Assembly: GCA_964057225.1 (NCBI GenBank)
Contig: OZ059899.1
Coordinates: forward strand, 3,410,001-3,474,000
Source of the DNA: Auanema rhodensis
Taxonomy: Eukaryota > Nematoda > Chromadorea > Rhabditida > Rhabditidae
Length of the DNA stretch: 64,000 nucleotides
Direction of reading: 5' to 3'
Part shown: piece after piece, positions 11,401 to 24,570 of the stretch
Layout: every line of letters begins with the position of its first letter
Numbering within the stretch: the first letter of the stretch is position 1
The notes under the pieces: model-generated
The model's database searches: none
What the model saw: only the letters and a program-made list of their open reading frames with translations
Told to the model about the DNA's origin: nothing
Position numbers and translations under genes: made by a program

Positions 11401-14400
11401 ATGTTGAGTGTACATGGAAACTCAACATACACTAATGCATCATTTTTCAAACGATCATAACTAATTTTTGTATTAAGCGTTTCTCAATGTAGTATAGTGC
11501 ATTCGATGCGGATTTTTAAGCTGCGTCGATCTGTGTTATCAGATTTGCGCTAGCTTAAAAATGCACCGAGATATCAACTAATATAAGTTCACACTTATAT
11601 CCTCGATTTTCACCCTGAAGAATTAATTTTTTCGTTGAATAACATTGTCCATCGTCTTTGCCTTGAAAAAAGGAATCTAAAAACATCTACTTTTTGCTAA
11701 ATTATTTTGAAATTTTTCGAAAAAATTTTTGTCAAAATGTTTTTGGAAGCAATGTTGAGTGTACATGGAAACTCAACATACACTAATGCATCATTTTTCA
11801 AACGATCATAACTAATTTTTGTATCAAGTGTTTCTCAATGTAGTATAGTGCATTCGATGCGGATTTTTAAGCTGCGTCGATCTGTGTTATCAGATTTGCG
11901 CTAGCTTAAAAATGCACCGAGATATCAACTGATATAAGTTCACACTTATATCCTCGATTTTCACCCTGAAGAATTAATTTTTTCGTTGAATAACATTGTC
12001 TATCGTCTTTGCCTTGAGAAATGGAATCTAAAAACATCTACTTTTTGCTAAATTATTTTGAAATTTTTCGAAAAAATTTTTGTCAAAATGTTTTTGGAAG
12101 CAATGTTGAGTGTACATGGAAACTCAACATACACTAATGCATCATTTTTCAAACGATCATAACTAATTTTTGTATCAAGCGTTTTTCAATGTAGTATAGT
12201 GCATTCGATGCGGATTTTTAAGCTGCGTCGATCTGTGTTATCAGATTTGCGCTAGCTTAAAAATGCACCGAGATATCAACTGATATAAGTTCACACTTAT
12301 ATCCACGATTTTCACCCTGAAGAATTAATTTTTTCGTTGAATAACATTGTCCATCGTCTTTGCCTTGAAAAATGGAATCTAAAAACATCTACTTTTTGCT
12401 AAATTATTTTGAAATTTTTCGAAAAAATTTTTGTCAAAATGTTTTTGGAAGCAATGTTGAGTGTACATGGAAACTCAACATACACTAATGCATCATTTTT
12501 CAAACGATCATAACTAATTTTTGTATCAAGCGTTTTTCAATGTAGCATAGTGCATTCGATGCGGATTTTTAAGCTGCGTCGATCTGTGTTATCAGATTTG
12601 CGCTAGCTTAAAAATGCACCAAGATATCAACTGATATAAGTTCACATTTATATCCTCGATTTTCACCCTGAAGAAATAATTTTTTCGTTGAATAACATTG
12701 TCCATCGTCTTTGCCTTGAAAAAAGGAATCTAAAAACATCTACTTTTTGCTAAATTATTTTGAAATTTTTCGAAAAAATTTTTGTCAAAATGTTTTTGGA
12801 AGCAATGTTGAGTGTACATGGAAACTCAACATACACTAATGAATCATTTTTCAAACGATCATAACTAATTTTTGTATCAAGCGTTTTTCAATGTAGTATA
12901 GTGCATTCGATGCGGATTTTTAAGCTGCGTCGATCTGTGTTATCAGATTTGGGCTAGCTTAAAAATGCACCGAGATATCAACTGATATAAGTTCACACTT
13001 ATATCCTCGATTTTCACCCTGAAGAATTAATTTTTTCGTTGAATAACATTGTCTATCGTCTTTGCCTTGAAAAAAGGAATCTAAAAACATCTACTTTTTG
13101 CTAAATTATTTTGAAATTTTTCGAAAAAATTTTTGTCAAAATGTTTTTGGAAGCAATGTTGAGTGTACATGGAAACTCAACATACACTAATGCATCATTT
13201 TTCAAACGATCATAACTAATTTTTGTATTAAGCGTTTCTCAATGTAGTATAGTGCATTCGATGCGGATTTTTAAGCTGCGTCGATCTGTGTTATCAGATT
13301 TGCGCTAGCTTAAAAATGCACCGAGATATCAACTAATATAAGTTCACACTTATATCCTCGATTTTCACCCTGAAGAATTAATTTTTTCGTTGAATAACAT
13401 TGTCCATCGTCTTTGCCTTGAAAAAAGGAATCTAAAAACATCTACTTTTTGCTGAATTATTTTGAAATTTTTCGAAAAAATTTTTGTCAAAATGTTTTTG
13501 GAAGCAATGTTGAGTGTACATGGAAACTCAACATACACTAATGCATCATTTTTCAAACGATCATAACTAATTTTTGTATTAAGCGTTTCTCAATGTAGTA
13601 TAGTGCATTCGATGCGGATTTTTAAGCTGCGTCGATCTGTGTTATCAGATTTGCGCTAGCTTAAAAATGCACCGAGATATCAACTAATATAAGTTCACAC
13701 TTATATCCTCGATTTTCACCCTGAAGAATTAATTTTTTCGTTGAATAACATTGTCCATCGTCTTTGCCTTGAAAAAAGGAATCTAAAAACATCTACTTTT
13801 TGCTAAATTATTTTGAAATTTTTCGAAAAAATTTTTGTCAAAATGTTTTTGGAAGCAATGTTGAGTGTACATGGAAACTCAACATACACTAATGCATCAT
13901 TTTTCAAACGATCATAACTAATTTTTGTATCAAGTGTTTCTCAATGTAGTATAGTGCATTCGATGCGGATTTTTAAGCTGCGTCGATCTGTGTTATCAGA
14001 TTTGCGCTAGCTTAAAAATGCACCGAGATATCAACTGATATAAGTTCACACTTATATCCTCGATTTTCACCCTGAAGAATTAATTTTTTCGTTGAATAAC
14101 ATTGTCTATCGTCTTTGCCTTGAGAAATGGAATCTAAAAACATCTACTTTTTGCTAAATTATTTTGAAATTTTTCGAAAAAATTTTTGTCAAAATGTTTT
14201 TGGAAGCAATGTTGAGTGTACATGGAAACTCAACATACACTAATGCATCATTTTTCAAACGATCATAACTAATTTTTGTATCAAGTGTTTCTCAATGTAG
14301 TATAGTGCATTCGATGCGGATTTTTAAGCTGCGTCGATCTGTGTTATCAGATTTGCGCTAGCTTAAAAATGCACCGAGATATCAACTGATATAAGTTCAC

Positions 14401-15795
14401 ACTTATATCCTCGATTTTCACCCTGAAGAATTAATTTTTTCGTTGAATCACATTATCCATCGTCTTTGCCTTGAAAAAAGGAATCTAAAAACATCTACTT
14501 TTTGCTAAATTATTTTGAAATTTTTCGAAAAAATTTTTGTCAAAATGTTTTTGGAAGCAATGTTGAGTGTACATGGAAACTCAACATACACTAATGCATC
14601 ATTTTTCAAACGATCATAACTAATTTTTGTATCAAGTGTTTCTCAATGTAGTATAGTGCATTCGATGCGGATTTTTAAGCTGCGTCGATCTGTGTTATCA
14701 GATTTGCGCTAGCTTAAAAATGCACCGAGATATCAACTGATATAAGTTCACACTTATATCCTCGATTTTCACCCTGAAGAATTAATTTTTTCGTTGAATA
14801 ACATTGTCTATCGTCTTTGCCTTGAGAAATGGAATCTAAAAACATCTACTTTTTGCTAAATTATTTTGAAATTTTTCGAAAAAATTTTTGTCAAAATGTT
14901 TTTGGAAGCAATGTTGAGTGTACATGGAAACTCAACATACACTAATGCATCATTTTTCAAACGATCATAACTAATTTTTGTATCAAGCGTTTTTCAATGT
15001 AGTATAGTGCATTCGATGCGGATTTTTAAGCTGCGTCGATCTGTGTTATCAGATTTGCGCTAGCTTAAAAATGCACCGAGATATCAACTGATATAAGTTC
15101 ACACTTATATCCACGATTTTCACCCTGAAGAATTAATTTTTTCGTTGAATAACATTGTCCATCGTCTTTGCCTTGAAAAATGGAATCTAAAAACATCTAC
15201 TTTTTGCTAAATTATTTTGAAATTTTTCGAAAAAATTTTTGTCAAAATGTTTTTGGAAGCAATGTTGAGTGTACATGGAAACTCAACATACACTAATGCA
15301 TCATTTTTCAAACGATCATAACTAATTTTTGTATCAAGCGTTTTTCAATGTAGCATAGTGCATTCGATGCGGATTTTTAAGCTGCGTCGATCTGTGTTAT
15401 CAGATTTGCGCTAGCTTAAAAATGCACCAAGATATCAACTGATATAAGTTCACATTTATATCCTCGATTTTCACCCTGAAGAAATAATTTTTTCGTTGAA
15501 TAACATTGTCCATCGTCTTTGCCTTGAAAAAAGGAATCTAAAAACATCTACTTTTTGCTAAATTATTTTGAAATTTTTCGAAAAAATTTTTGTCAAAATG
15601 TTTTTGGAAGCAATGTTGAGTGTACATGGAAACTCAACATACACTAATGAATCATTTTTCAAACGATCATAACTAATTTTTGTATCAAGCGTTTTTCAAT
15701 GTAGTATAGTGCATTCGATGCGGATTTTTAAGCTGCGTCGATCTGTGTTATCAGATTTGGGCTAGCTTAAAAATGCACCGAGATATCAACTGATA
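8425..15795 (+). repeat. Array block: mosaic of monomer types, 21 copies
   Basis: Two smaller duplications show within a mosaic. Monomers at 11935-12987 (GTCTATC; TATCCACG with TAGCATAG; CACATTTATA with ATGAATC and TTGGGCTAG) recur at 14743-15795, 8 monomers (2808 bp) on. Monomers 7723-8775 resemble 14041-15093, 18 monomers on, sharing GAATCACATTATCC in the middle copy. The copy at 8776 is a chimera: its left part is of the TGCTGAATT type, and its right part carries TAGTAAAG and TTTCTAAG like the copy at 2107. Confidence 0.8.
10531..11583 (+). repeat. Three adjacent monomers of the same (TGCTGAATT) sub-type
   Basis: The copies at 10531, 10882 and 11233 all carry G116 (TGCTGAATT). Everywhere else in the window this sub-type is separated by at least one other type, usually by two to six. 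This looks like a local single-monomer expansion. The third copy has T40 instead of A40, so it is not a simple triplication of one copy. Confidence 0.8.
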
Positions 15796-18700
15796 TAAGT
15801 TCACACTTATATCCTCGATTTTCACCCTGAAGAAATAATTTTTTCGTTGAATAACATTGTCCATCGTCTTTGCCTTGAAAAAAGGAATCTAAAAACATCT
15901 ACTTTTTGCTGAATTATTTTGAAATTTTTCGAAAAAATTTTTGTCAAAATGTTTTTGGAAGCAATGTTGAGTGTACATGGAAACTCAACATACACTAATG
16001 CATCATTTTTCAAACGATCATAACTAATTTTTGTATTAAGCGTTTCTCAATGTAGTATAGTGCATTCGATGCGGATTTTTAAGCTGCGTCGATCTGTGTT
16101 ATCAGATTTGCGCTAGCTTAAAAATGCACCGAGATATCAACTGATATAAGTTCACACTTATATCCTCGATTTTCACCCTGAAGAATTAATTTTTTCGTTG
16201 AATAACATTGTCTATCGTCTTTGCCTTGAGAAATGGAATCTAAAAACATCTACTTTTTGCTAAATTATTTTGAAATTTTTCGAAAAAATTTTTGTCAAAA
16301 TGTTTTTGGAAGCAATGTTGAGTGTACATGGAAACTCAACATACACTAATGCATCATTTTTCAAACGATCATAACTAATTTTTGTATCAAGTGTTTCTCA
16401 ATGTAGTATAGTGCATTCGATGCGGATTTTTAAGCTGCGTCGATCTGTGTTATCAGATTTGCGCTAGCTTAAAAATGCACCGAGATATCAACTGATATAA
16501 GTTCACACTTATATCCTCGATTTTCACCCTGAAGAAATAATTTTTTCGTTGAATAACATTGTCCATCGTCTTTGCCTTGAAAAATGGAATCTAAAAACAT
16601 CTACTTTTTGCTAAATTATTTTGAAATTTTTCGAAAAAATTTTTGTCAAAATGTTTTTGGAAGCAATGTTGAGTGTACATGGAAACTCAACATACACTAA
16701 TGCATCATTTTTCAAACGATCATAACTAATTTTTGTATCAAGCGTTTTTCAATGTAGTATATTGCATTCGATGCGGATTTTTAAGCTGCGTCGATCTGTG
16801 TTATCAGATTTGCGCTAGCTTAAAAATGCACCGAGATATCAACTGATATAAGTTCACACTTATATCCTCGATTTTCACCCTGAAGAAATAATTTTTTCGT
16901 TGAATAACATTGTCCATCGTCTTTGCCTTGAAAAAAGGAATCTAAAAACATCTACTTTTTGCTGAATTATTTTGAAATTTTTCGAAAAAATTTTTGTCAA
17001 AATGTTTTTGGAAGCAATGTTGAGTGTACATGGAAACTCAACATACACTAATGCATCATTTTTCAAACGATCATAACTAATTTTTGTATTAAGCGTTTCT
17101 CAATGTAGTATAGTGCATTCGATGCGGATTTTTAAGCTGCGTCGATCTGTGTTATCAGATTTGCGCTAGCTTAAAAATGCACCGAGATATCAACTAATAT
17201 AAGTTCACACTTATATCCTCGATTTTCACCCTGAAGAATTAATTTTTTCGTTGAATAACATTGTCCATCGTCTTTGCCTTGGAAAAAGGAATCTAAAAAC
17301 ATCTACTTTTTGCTAAATTATTTTGAAATTTTTCGAAAAAATTTTTGTCAAAATGTTTTTGGAAGCAATGTTGAGTGTACATGGAAACTCAACATACACT
17401 AATGCATCATTTTTCAAACGATCATAACTAATTTTTGTATCAAGTGTTTCTCAATGTAGTATAGTGCATTCGATGCGGATTTTTAAGCTGCGTCGATCTG
17501 TGTTATCAGATTTGCGCTAGCTTAAAAATGCACCGAGATATCAACTGATATAAGTTCACACTTATATCCTCGATTTTCACCCTGAAGAATTAATTTTTTC
17601 GTTGAATAACATTGTCCATCGTCTTTGCCTTGAAAAATGGAATCTAAAAACATCTACTTTTTGCTAAATTATTTTGAAATTTTTCGAAAAAATTTTTGTC
17701 AAAATGTTTTTGGAAGCAATGTTGAGTGTACATGGAAACTCAACATACACTAATGAATCATTTTTCAAACGATCATAACTAATTTTTGTATCAAGCGTTT
17801 TTCAATGTAGTATAGTGCATTCGATGCGGATTTTTAAGCTGCGTCGATCTGTGTTATCAGATTTGGGCTAGCTTAAAAATGCACCGAGATATCAACTGAT
17901 ATAAGTTCACACTTATATCCTCGATTTTCACCCTGAAGAAATAATTTTTTCGTTGAATAACATTGTCCATCGTCTTTGCCTTGAAAAAAGGAATCTAAAA
18001 ACATCTACTTTTTGCTGAATTATTTTGAAATTTTTCGAAAAAATTTTTGTCAAAATGTTTTTGGAAGCAATGTTGAGTGTACATGGAAACTCAACATACA
18101 CTAATGCATCATTTTTCAAACGATCATAACTAATTTTTGTATTAAGCGTTTCTCAATGTAGTATAGTGCATTCGATGCGGATTTTTAAGCTGCGTCGATC
18201 TGTGTTATCAGATTTGCGCTAGCTTAAAAATGCACCGAGATATCAACTAATATAAGTTCACACTTATATCCTCGATTTTCACCCTGAAGAATTAATTTTT
18301 TCGTTGAATAACATTGTCCATCGTCTTTGCCTTGGAAAAAAGAATCTAAAAACATCTACTTTTTGCTAAATTATTTTGAAATTTTTCGAAAAAATTTTTG
18401 TCAAAATGTTTTTGGAAGCAATGTTGAGTGTACATGGAAACTCAACATACACTAATGCATCATTTTTCAAACGATCATAACTAATTTTTGTATCAAGTGT
18501 TTCTCAATGTAGTATAGTGCATTCGATGCGGATTTTTAAGCTGCGTCGATCTGTGTTATCAGATTTGCGCTAGCTTAAAAATGCACCGAGATATCAACTG
18601 ATATAAGTTCACACTTATATCCTCGATTTTCACCCTGAAGAATTAATTTTTTCGTTGAATAACATTGTCCATCGTCTTTGCCTTGAAAAATGGAATCTAA

Positions 18701-21700
18701 AAACATCTACTTTTTGCTAAATTATTTTGAAATTTTTCGAAAAAATTTTTGTCAAAATGTTTTTGGAAGCAATGTTGAGTGTACATGGAAACTCAACATA
18801 CACTAATGAATCATTTTTCAAACGATCATAACTAATTTTTGTATCAAGCGTTTTTCAATGTAGTATAGTGCATTCGATGCGGATTTTTAAGCTGCGTCGA
18901 TCTGTGTTATCAGATTTGCGCTAGCTTAAAAATGCACCGAGATATCAACTGATATAAGTTCACACTTATATCCACGATTTTCACCCTGAAGAATTAATTT
19001 TTTCGTTGAATAACATTGTCCATCGTCTTTGCCTTGAAAAATGGAATCTAAAAACATCTACTTTTTGCTAAATTATTTTGAAATTTTTCGAAAAAATTTT
19101 TGTCAAAATGTTTTTGGAAGCAATGTTGAGTGTACATGGAAACTCAACATACACTAATGCATCATTTTTCAAACGATCATAACTAATTTTTGTATCAAGC
19201 GTTTTTCAATGTAGCATAGTGCATTCGATGCGGATTTTTAAGCTGCGTCGATCTGTGTTATCAGATTTGCGCTAGCTTAAAAATGCACCAAGATATCAAC
19301 TGATATAAGTTCACATTTATATCCTCGATTTTCACCCTGAAGAAATAATTTTTTCGTTGAATAACATTGTCCATCGTCTTTGCCTTGAAAAAAGGAATCT
19401 AAAAACATCTACTTTTTGCTAAATTATTTTGAAATTTTTCGAAAAAATTTTTGTCAAAATGTTTTTGGAAGCAATGTTGAGTGTACATGGAAACTCAACA
19501 TACACTAATGAATCATTTTTCAAACGATCATAACTAATTTTTGTATCAAGCGTTTTTCAATGTAGTATAGTGCATTCGATGCGGATTTTTAAGCTGCGTC
19601 GATCTGTGTTATCAGATTTGGGCTAGCTTAAAAATGCACCGAGATATCAACTGATATATGTTCACACTTATATCCTCGATTTTCACCCTGAAGAAATAAT
19701 TTTTTCGTTGAATAACATTGTCCATCGTCTTTGCCTTGAAAAAAGGAATCTAAAAACATCTACTTTTTGCTGAATTATTTTGAAATTTTTCGAAAAAATT
19801 TTTGTCAAAATGTTTTTGGAAGCAATGTTGAGTGTACATGGAAACTCAACATACACTAATGCATCATTTTTCAAACGATCATAACTAATTTTTGTATTAA
19901 GCGTTTCTCAATGTAGTATAGTGCATTCGATGCGGATTTTTAAGCTGCGTCGATCTGTGTTATCAGATTTGCGCTAGCTTAAAAATGCACCGAGATATCA
20001 ACTGATATAAGTTCACACTTATATCCTCGATTTTCACCCTGAAGAATTAATTTTTTCGTTGAATAACATTGTCTATCGTCTTTGCCTTGAGAAATGGAAT
20101 CTAAAAACATCTACTTTTTGCTAAATTATTTTGAAATTTTTCGAAAAAATTTTTGTCAAAATGTTTTTGGAAGCAATGTTGAGTGTACATGGAAACTCAA
20201 CATACACTAATGCATCATTTTTCAAACGATCATAACTAATTTTTGTATCAAGTGTTTCTCAATGTAGTATAGTGCATTCGATGCGGATTTTTAAGCTGCG
20301 TCGATCTGTGTTATCAGATTTGCGCTAGCTTAAAAATGCACCGAGATATCAACTGATATAAGTTCACACTTATATCCTCGATTTTCACCCTGAAGAAATA
20401 ATTTTTTCGTTGAATAACATTGTCCATCGTCTTTGCCTTGAAAAATGGAATCTAAAAACATCTACTTTTTGCTAAATTATTTTGAAATTTTTCGAAAAAA
20501 TTTTTGTCAAAATGTTTTTGGAAGCAATGTTGAGTGTACATGGAAACTCAACATACACTAATGCATCATTTTTCAAACGATCATAACTAATTTTTGTATC
20601 AAGCGTTTTTCAATGTAGTATATTGCATTCGATGCGGATTTTTAAGCTGCGTCGATCTGTGTTATCAGATTTGCGCTAGCTTAAAAATGCACCGAGATAT
20701 CAACTGATATAAGTTCACACTTATATCCTCGATTTTCACCCTGAAGAAATAATTTTTTCGTTGAATAACATTGTCCATCGTCTTTGCCTTGAAAAAAGGA
20801 ATCTAAAAACATCTACTTTTTGCTGAATTATTTTGAAATTTTTCGAAAAAATTTTTGTCAAAATGTTTTTGGAAGCAATGTTGAGTGTACATGGAAACTC
20901 AACATACACTAATGCATCATTTTTCAAACGATCATAACTAATTTTTGTATTAAGCGTTTCTCAATGTAGTATAGTGCATTCGATGCGGATTTTTAAGCTG
21001 CGTCGATCTGTGTTATCAGATTTGCGCTAGCTTAAAAATGCACCGAGATATCAACTAATATAAGTTCACACTTATATCCTCGATTTTCACCCTGAAGAAT
21101 TAATTTTTTCGTTGAATAACATTGTCCATCGTCTTTGCCTTGGAAAAAGGAATCTAAAAACATCTACTTTTTGCTAAATTATTTTGAAATTTTTCGAAAA
21201 AATTTTTGTCAAAATGTTTTTGGAAGCAATGTTGAGTGTACATGGAAACTCAACATACACTAATGCATCATTTTTCAAACGATCATAACTAATTTTTGTA
21301 TCAAGTGTTTCTCAATGTAGTATAGTGCATTCGATGCGGATTTTTAAGCTGCGTCGATCTGTGTTATCAGATTTGCGCTAGCTTAAAAATGCACCGAGAT
21401 ATCAACTGATATAAGTTCACACTTATATCCTCGATTTTCACCCTGAAGAATTAATTTTTTCGTTGAATAACATTGTCCATCGTCTTTGCCTTGAAAAATG
21501 GAATCTAAAAACATCTACTTTTTGCTAAATTATTTTGAAATTTTTCGAAAAAATTTTTGTCAAAATGTTTTTGGAAGCAATGTTGAGTGTACATGGAAAC
21601 TCAACATACACTAATGAATCATTTTTCAAACGATCATAACTAATTTTTGTATCAAGCGTTTTTCAATGTAGTATAGTGCATTCGATGCGGATTTTTAAGC

Positions 21701-22815
21701 TGCGTCGATCTGTGTTATCAGATTTGGGCTAGCTTAAAAATGCACCGAGATATCAACTGATATAAGTTCACACTTATATCCTCGATTTTCACCCTGAAGA
21801 AATAATTTTTTCGTTGAATAACATTGTCCATCGTCTTTGCCTTGAAAAAAGGAATCTAAAAACATCTACTTTTTGCTGAATTATTTTGAAATTTTTCGAA
21901 AAAATTTTTGTCAAAATGTTTTTGGAAGCAATGTTGAGTGTACATGGAAACTCAACATACACTAATGCATCATTTTTCAAACGATCATAACTAATTTTTG
22001 TATTAAGCGTTTCTCAATGTAGTATAGTGCATTCGATGCGGATTTTTAAGCTGCGTCGATCTGTGTTATCAGATTTGCGCTAGCTTAAAAATGCACCGAG
22101 ATATCAACTAATATAAGTTCACACTTATATCCTCGATTTTCACCCTGAAGAATTAATTTTTTCGTTGAATAACATTGTCCATCGTCTTTGCCTTGGAAAA
22201 AAGAATCTAAAAACATCTACTTTTTGCTAAATTATTTTGAAATTTTTCGAAAAAATTTTTGTCAAAATGTTTTTGGAAGCAATGTTGAGTGTACATGGAA
22301 ACTCAACATACACTAATGCATCATTTTTCAAACGATCATAACTAATTTTTGTATCAAGTGTTTCTCAATGTAGTATAGTGCATTCGATGCGGATTTTTAA
22401 GCTGCGTCGATCTGTGTTATCAGATTTGCGCTAGCTTAAAAATGCACCGAGATATCAACTGATATAAGTTCACACTTATATCCTCGATTTTCACCCTGAA
22501 GAATTAATTTTTTCGTTGAATAACATTGTCCATCGTCTTTGCCTTGAAAAATGGAATCTAAAAACATCTACTTTTTGCTAAATTATTTTGAAATTTTTCG
22601 AAAAAATTTTTGTCAAAATGTTTTTGGAAGCAATGTTGAGTGTACATGGAAACTCAACATACACTAATGAATCATTTTTCAAACGATCATAACTAATTTT
22701 TGTATCAAGCGTTTTTCAATGTAGTATAGTGCATTCGATGCGGATTTTTAAGCTGCGTCGATCTGTGTTATCAGATTTGGGCTAGCTTAAAAATGCACCG
22801 AGATATCAACTGATA
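15796..22815 (+). repeat. Higher-order duplication with an 11-monomer (3861-bp) shift
   Basis: Monomers 15796-18603 match 19657-22464 in order. The markers are: TGCTGAATT; GTCTATC/GAGAAATGG; TATATTGC; TGCTGAATT; CCTTGGAAAAAGG; ATGAATC; TGCTGAATT; and the rare CCTTGGAAAAAAGAATC (near 18331 and 22192). The last marker is found nowhere else, which ties the two copies together. The ninth monomers (18604 and 22465) differ at the GCGCTAG/GGGCTAG site. Between the copies lie a TATCCACG/TAGCATAG monomer (18955) and a CACATTTATA/GGGCTAG monomer (19306), as at 15094-15795. Confidence 0.88.
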
Positions 22816-24570
22816 TAAGTTCACACTTATATCCTCGATTTTCACCCTGAAGAAATAATTTTTTCGTTGAATAACATTGTCCATCGTCTTTGCCTTGAAA
22901 AAAGGAATCTAAAAACATCTACTTTTTGCTGAATTATTTTGAAATTTTTCGAAAAAATTTTTGTCAAAATGTTTTTGGAAGCAATGTTGAGTGTACATGG
23001 AAACTCAACATACACTAATGCATCATTTTTCAAACGATCATAACTAATTTTTGTATTAAGCGTTTCTCAATGTAGTATAGTGCATTCGATGCGGATTTTT
23101 AAGCTGCGTCGATCTGTGTTATCAGATTTGCGCTAGCTTAAAAATGCACCGAGATATCAACTGATATAAGTTCACACTTATATCCTCGATTTTCACCCTG
23201 AAGAATTAATTTTTTCGTTGAATAACATTGTCTATCGTCTTTGCCTTGAGAAATGGAATCTAAAAACATCTACTTTTTGCTAAATTATTTTGAAATTTTT
23301 CGAAAAAATTTTTGTCAAAATGTTTTTGGAAGCAATGTTGAGTGTACATGGAAACTCAACATACACTAATGCATCATTTTTCAAACGATCATAACTAATT
23401 TTTGTATCAAGTGTTTCTCAATGTAGTATAGTGCATTCGATGCGGATTTTTAAGCTGCGTCGATCTGTGTTATCAGATTTGCGCTAGCTTAAAAATGCAC
23501 CGAGATATCAACTGATATAAGTTCACACTTATATCCTCGATTTTCACCCTGAAGAAATAATTTTTTCGTTGAATAACATTGTCCATCGTCTTTGCCTTGA
23601 AAAATGGAATCTAAAAACATCTACTTTTTGCTAAATTATTTTGAAATTTTTCGAAAAAATTTTTGTCAAAATGTTTTTGGAAGCAATGTTGAGTGTACAT
23701 GGAAACTCAACATACACTAATGCATCATTTTTCAAACGATCATAACTAATTTTTGTATCAAGCGTTTTTCAATGTAGTATATTGCATTCGATGCGGATTT
23801 TTAAGCTGCGTCGATCTGTGTTATCAGATTTGCGCTAGCTTAAAAATGCACCGAGATATCAACTGATATAAGTTCACACTTATATCCTCGATTTTCACCC
23901 TGAAGAAATAATTTTTTCGTTGAATAACATTGTCCATCGTCTTTGCCTTGAAAAAAGGAATCTAAAAACATCTACTTTTTGCTGAATTATTTTGAAATTT
24001 TTCGAAAAAATTTTTGTCAAAATGTTTTTGGAAGCAATGTTGAGTGTACATGGAAACTCAACATACACTAATGCATCATTTTTCAAACGATCATAACTAA
24101 TTTTTGTATTAAGCGTTTCTCAATGTAGTATAGTGCATTCGATGCGGATTTTTAAGCTGCGTCGATCTGTGTTATCAGATTTGCGCTAGCTTAAAAATGC
24201 ACCGAGATATCAACTAATATAAGTTCACACTTATATCCTCGATTTTCACCCTGAAGAATTAATTTTTTCGTTGAATAACATTGTCCATCGTCTTTGCCTT
24301 GGAAAAAGGAATCTAAAAACATCTACTTTTTGCTAAATTATTTTGAAATTTTTCGAAAAAATTTTTGTCAAAATGTTTTTGGAAGCAATGTTGAGTGTAC
24401 ATGGAAACTCAACATACACTAATGCATCATTTTTCAAACGATCATAACTAATTTTTGTATCAAGTGTTTCTCAATGTAGTATAGTGCATTCGATGCGGAT
24501 TTTTAAGCTGCGTCGATCTGTGTTATCAGATTTGCGCTAGCTTAAAAATGCACCGAGATATCAACTGATA
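22816..24570 (+). repeat. Partial third copy, 9-monomer (3159-bp) shift
   Basis: Five monomers (22816-24570) repeat the order seen at 19657-21411: TGCTGAATT, GTCTATC, TATATTGC, TGCTGAATT, CCTTGGAAAAAGG. The shift is 9 monomers rather than the 11 that separates the previous pair. The change of period shows that two monomers (the TATCCACG and CACATTTATA types) were not included in this later duplication. Confidence 0.82.
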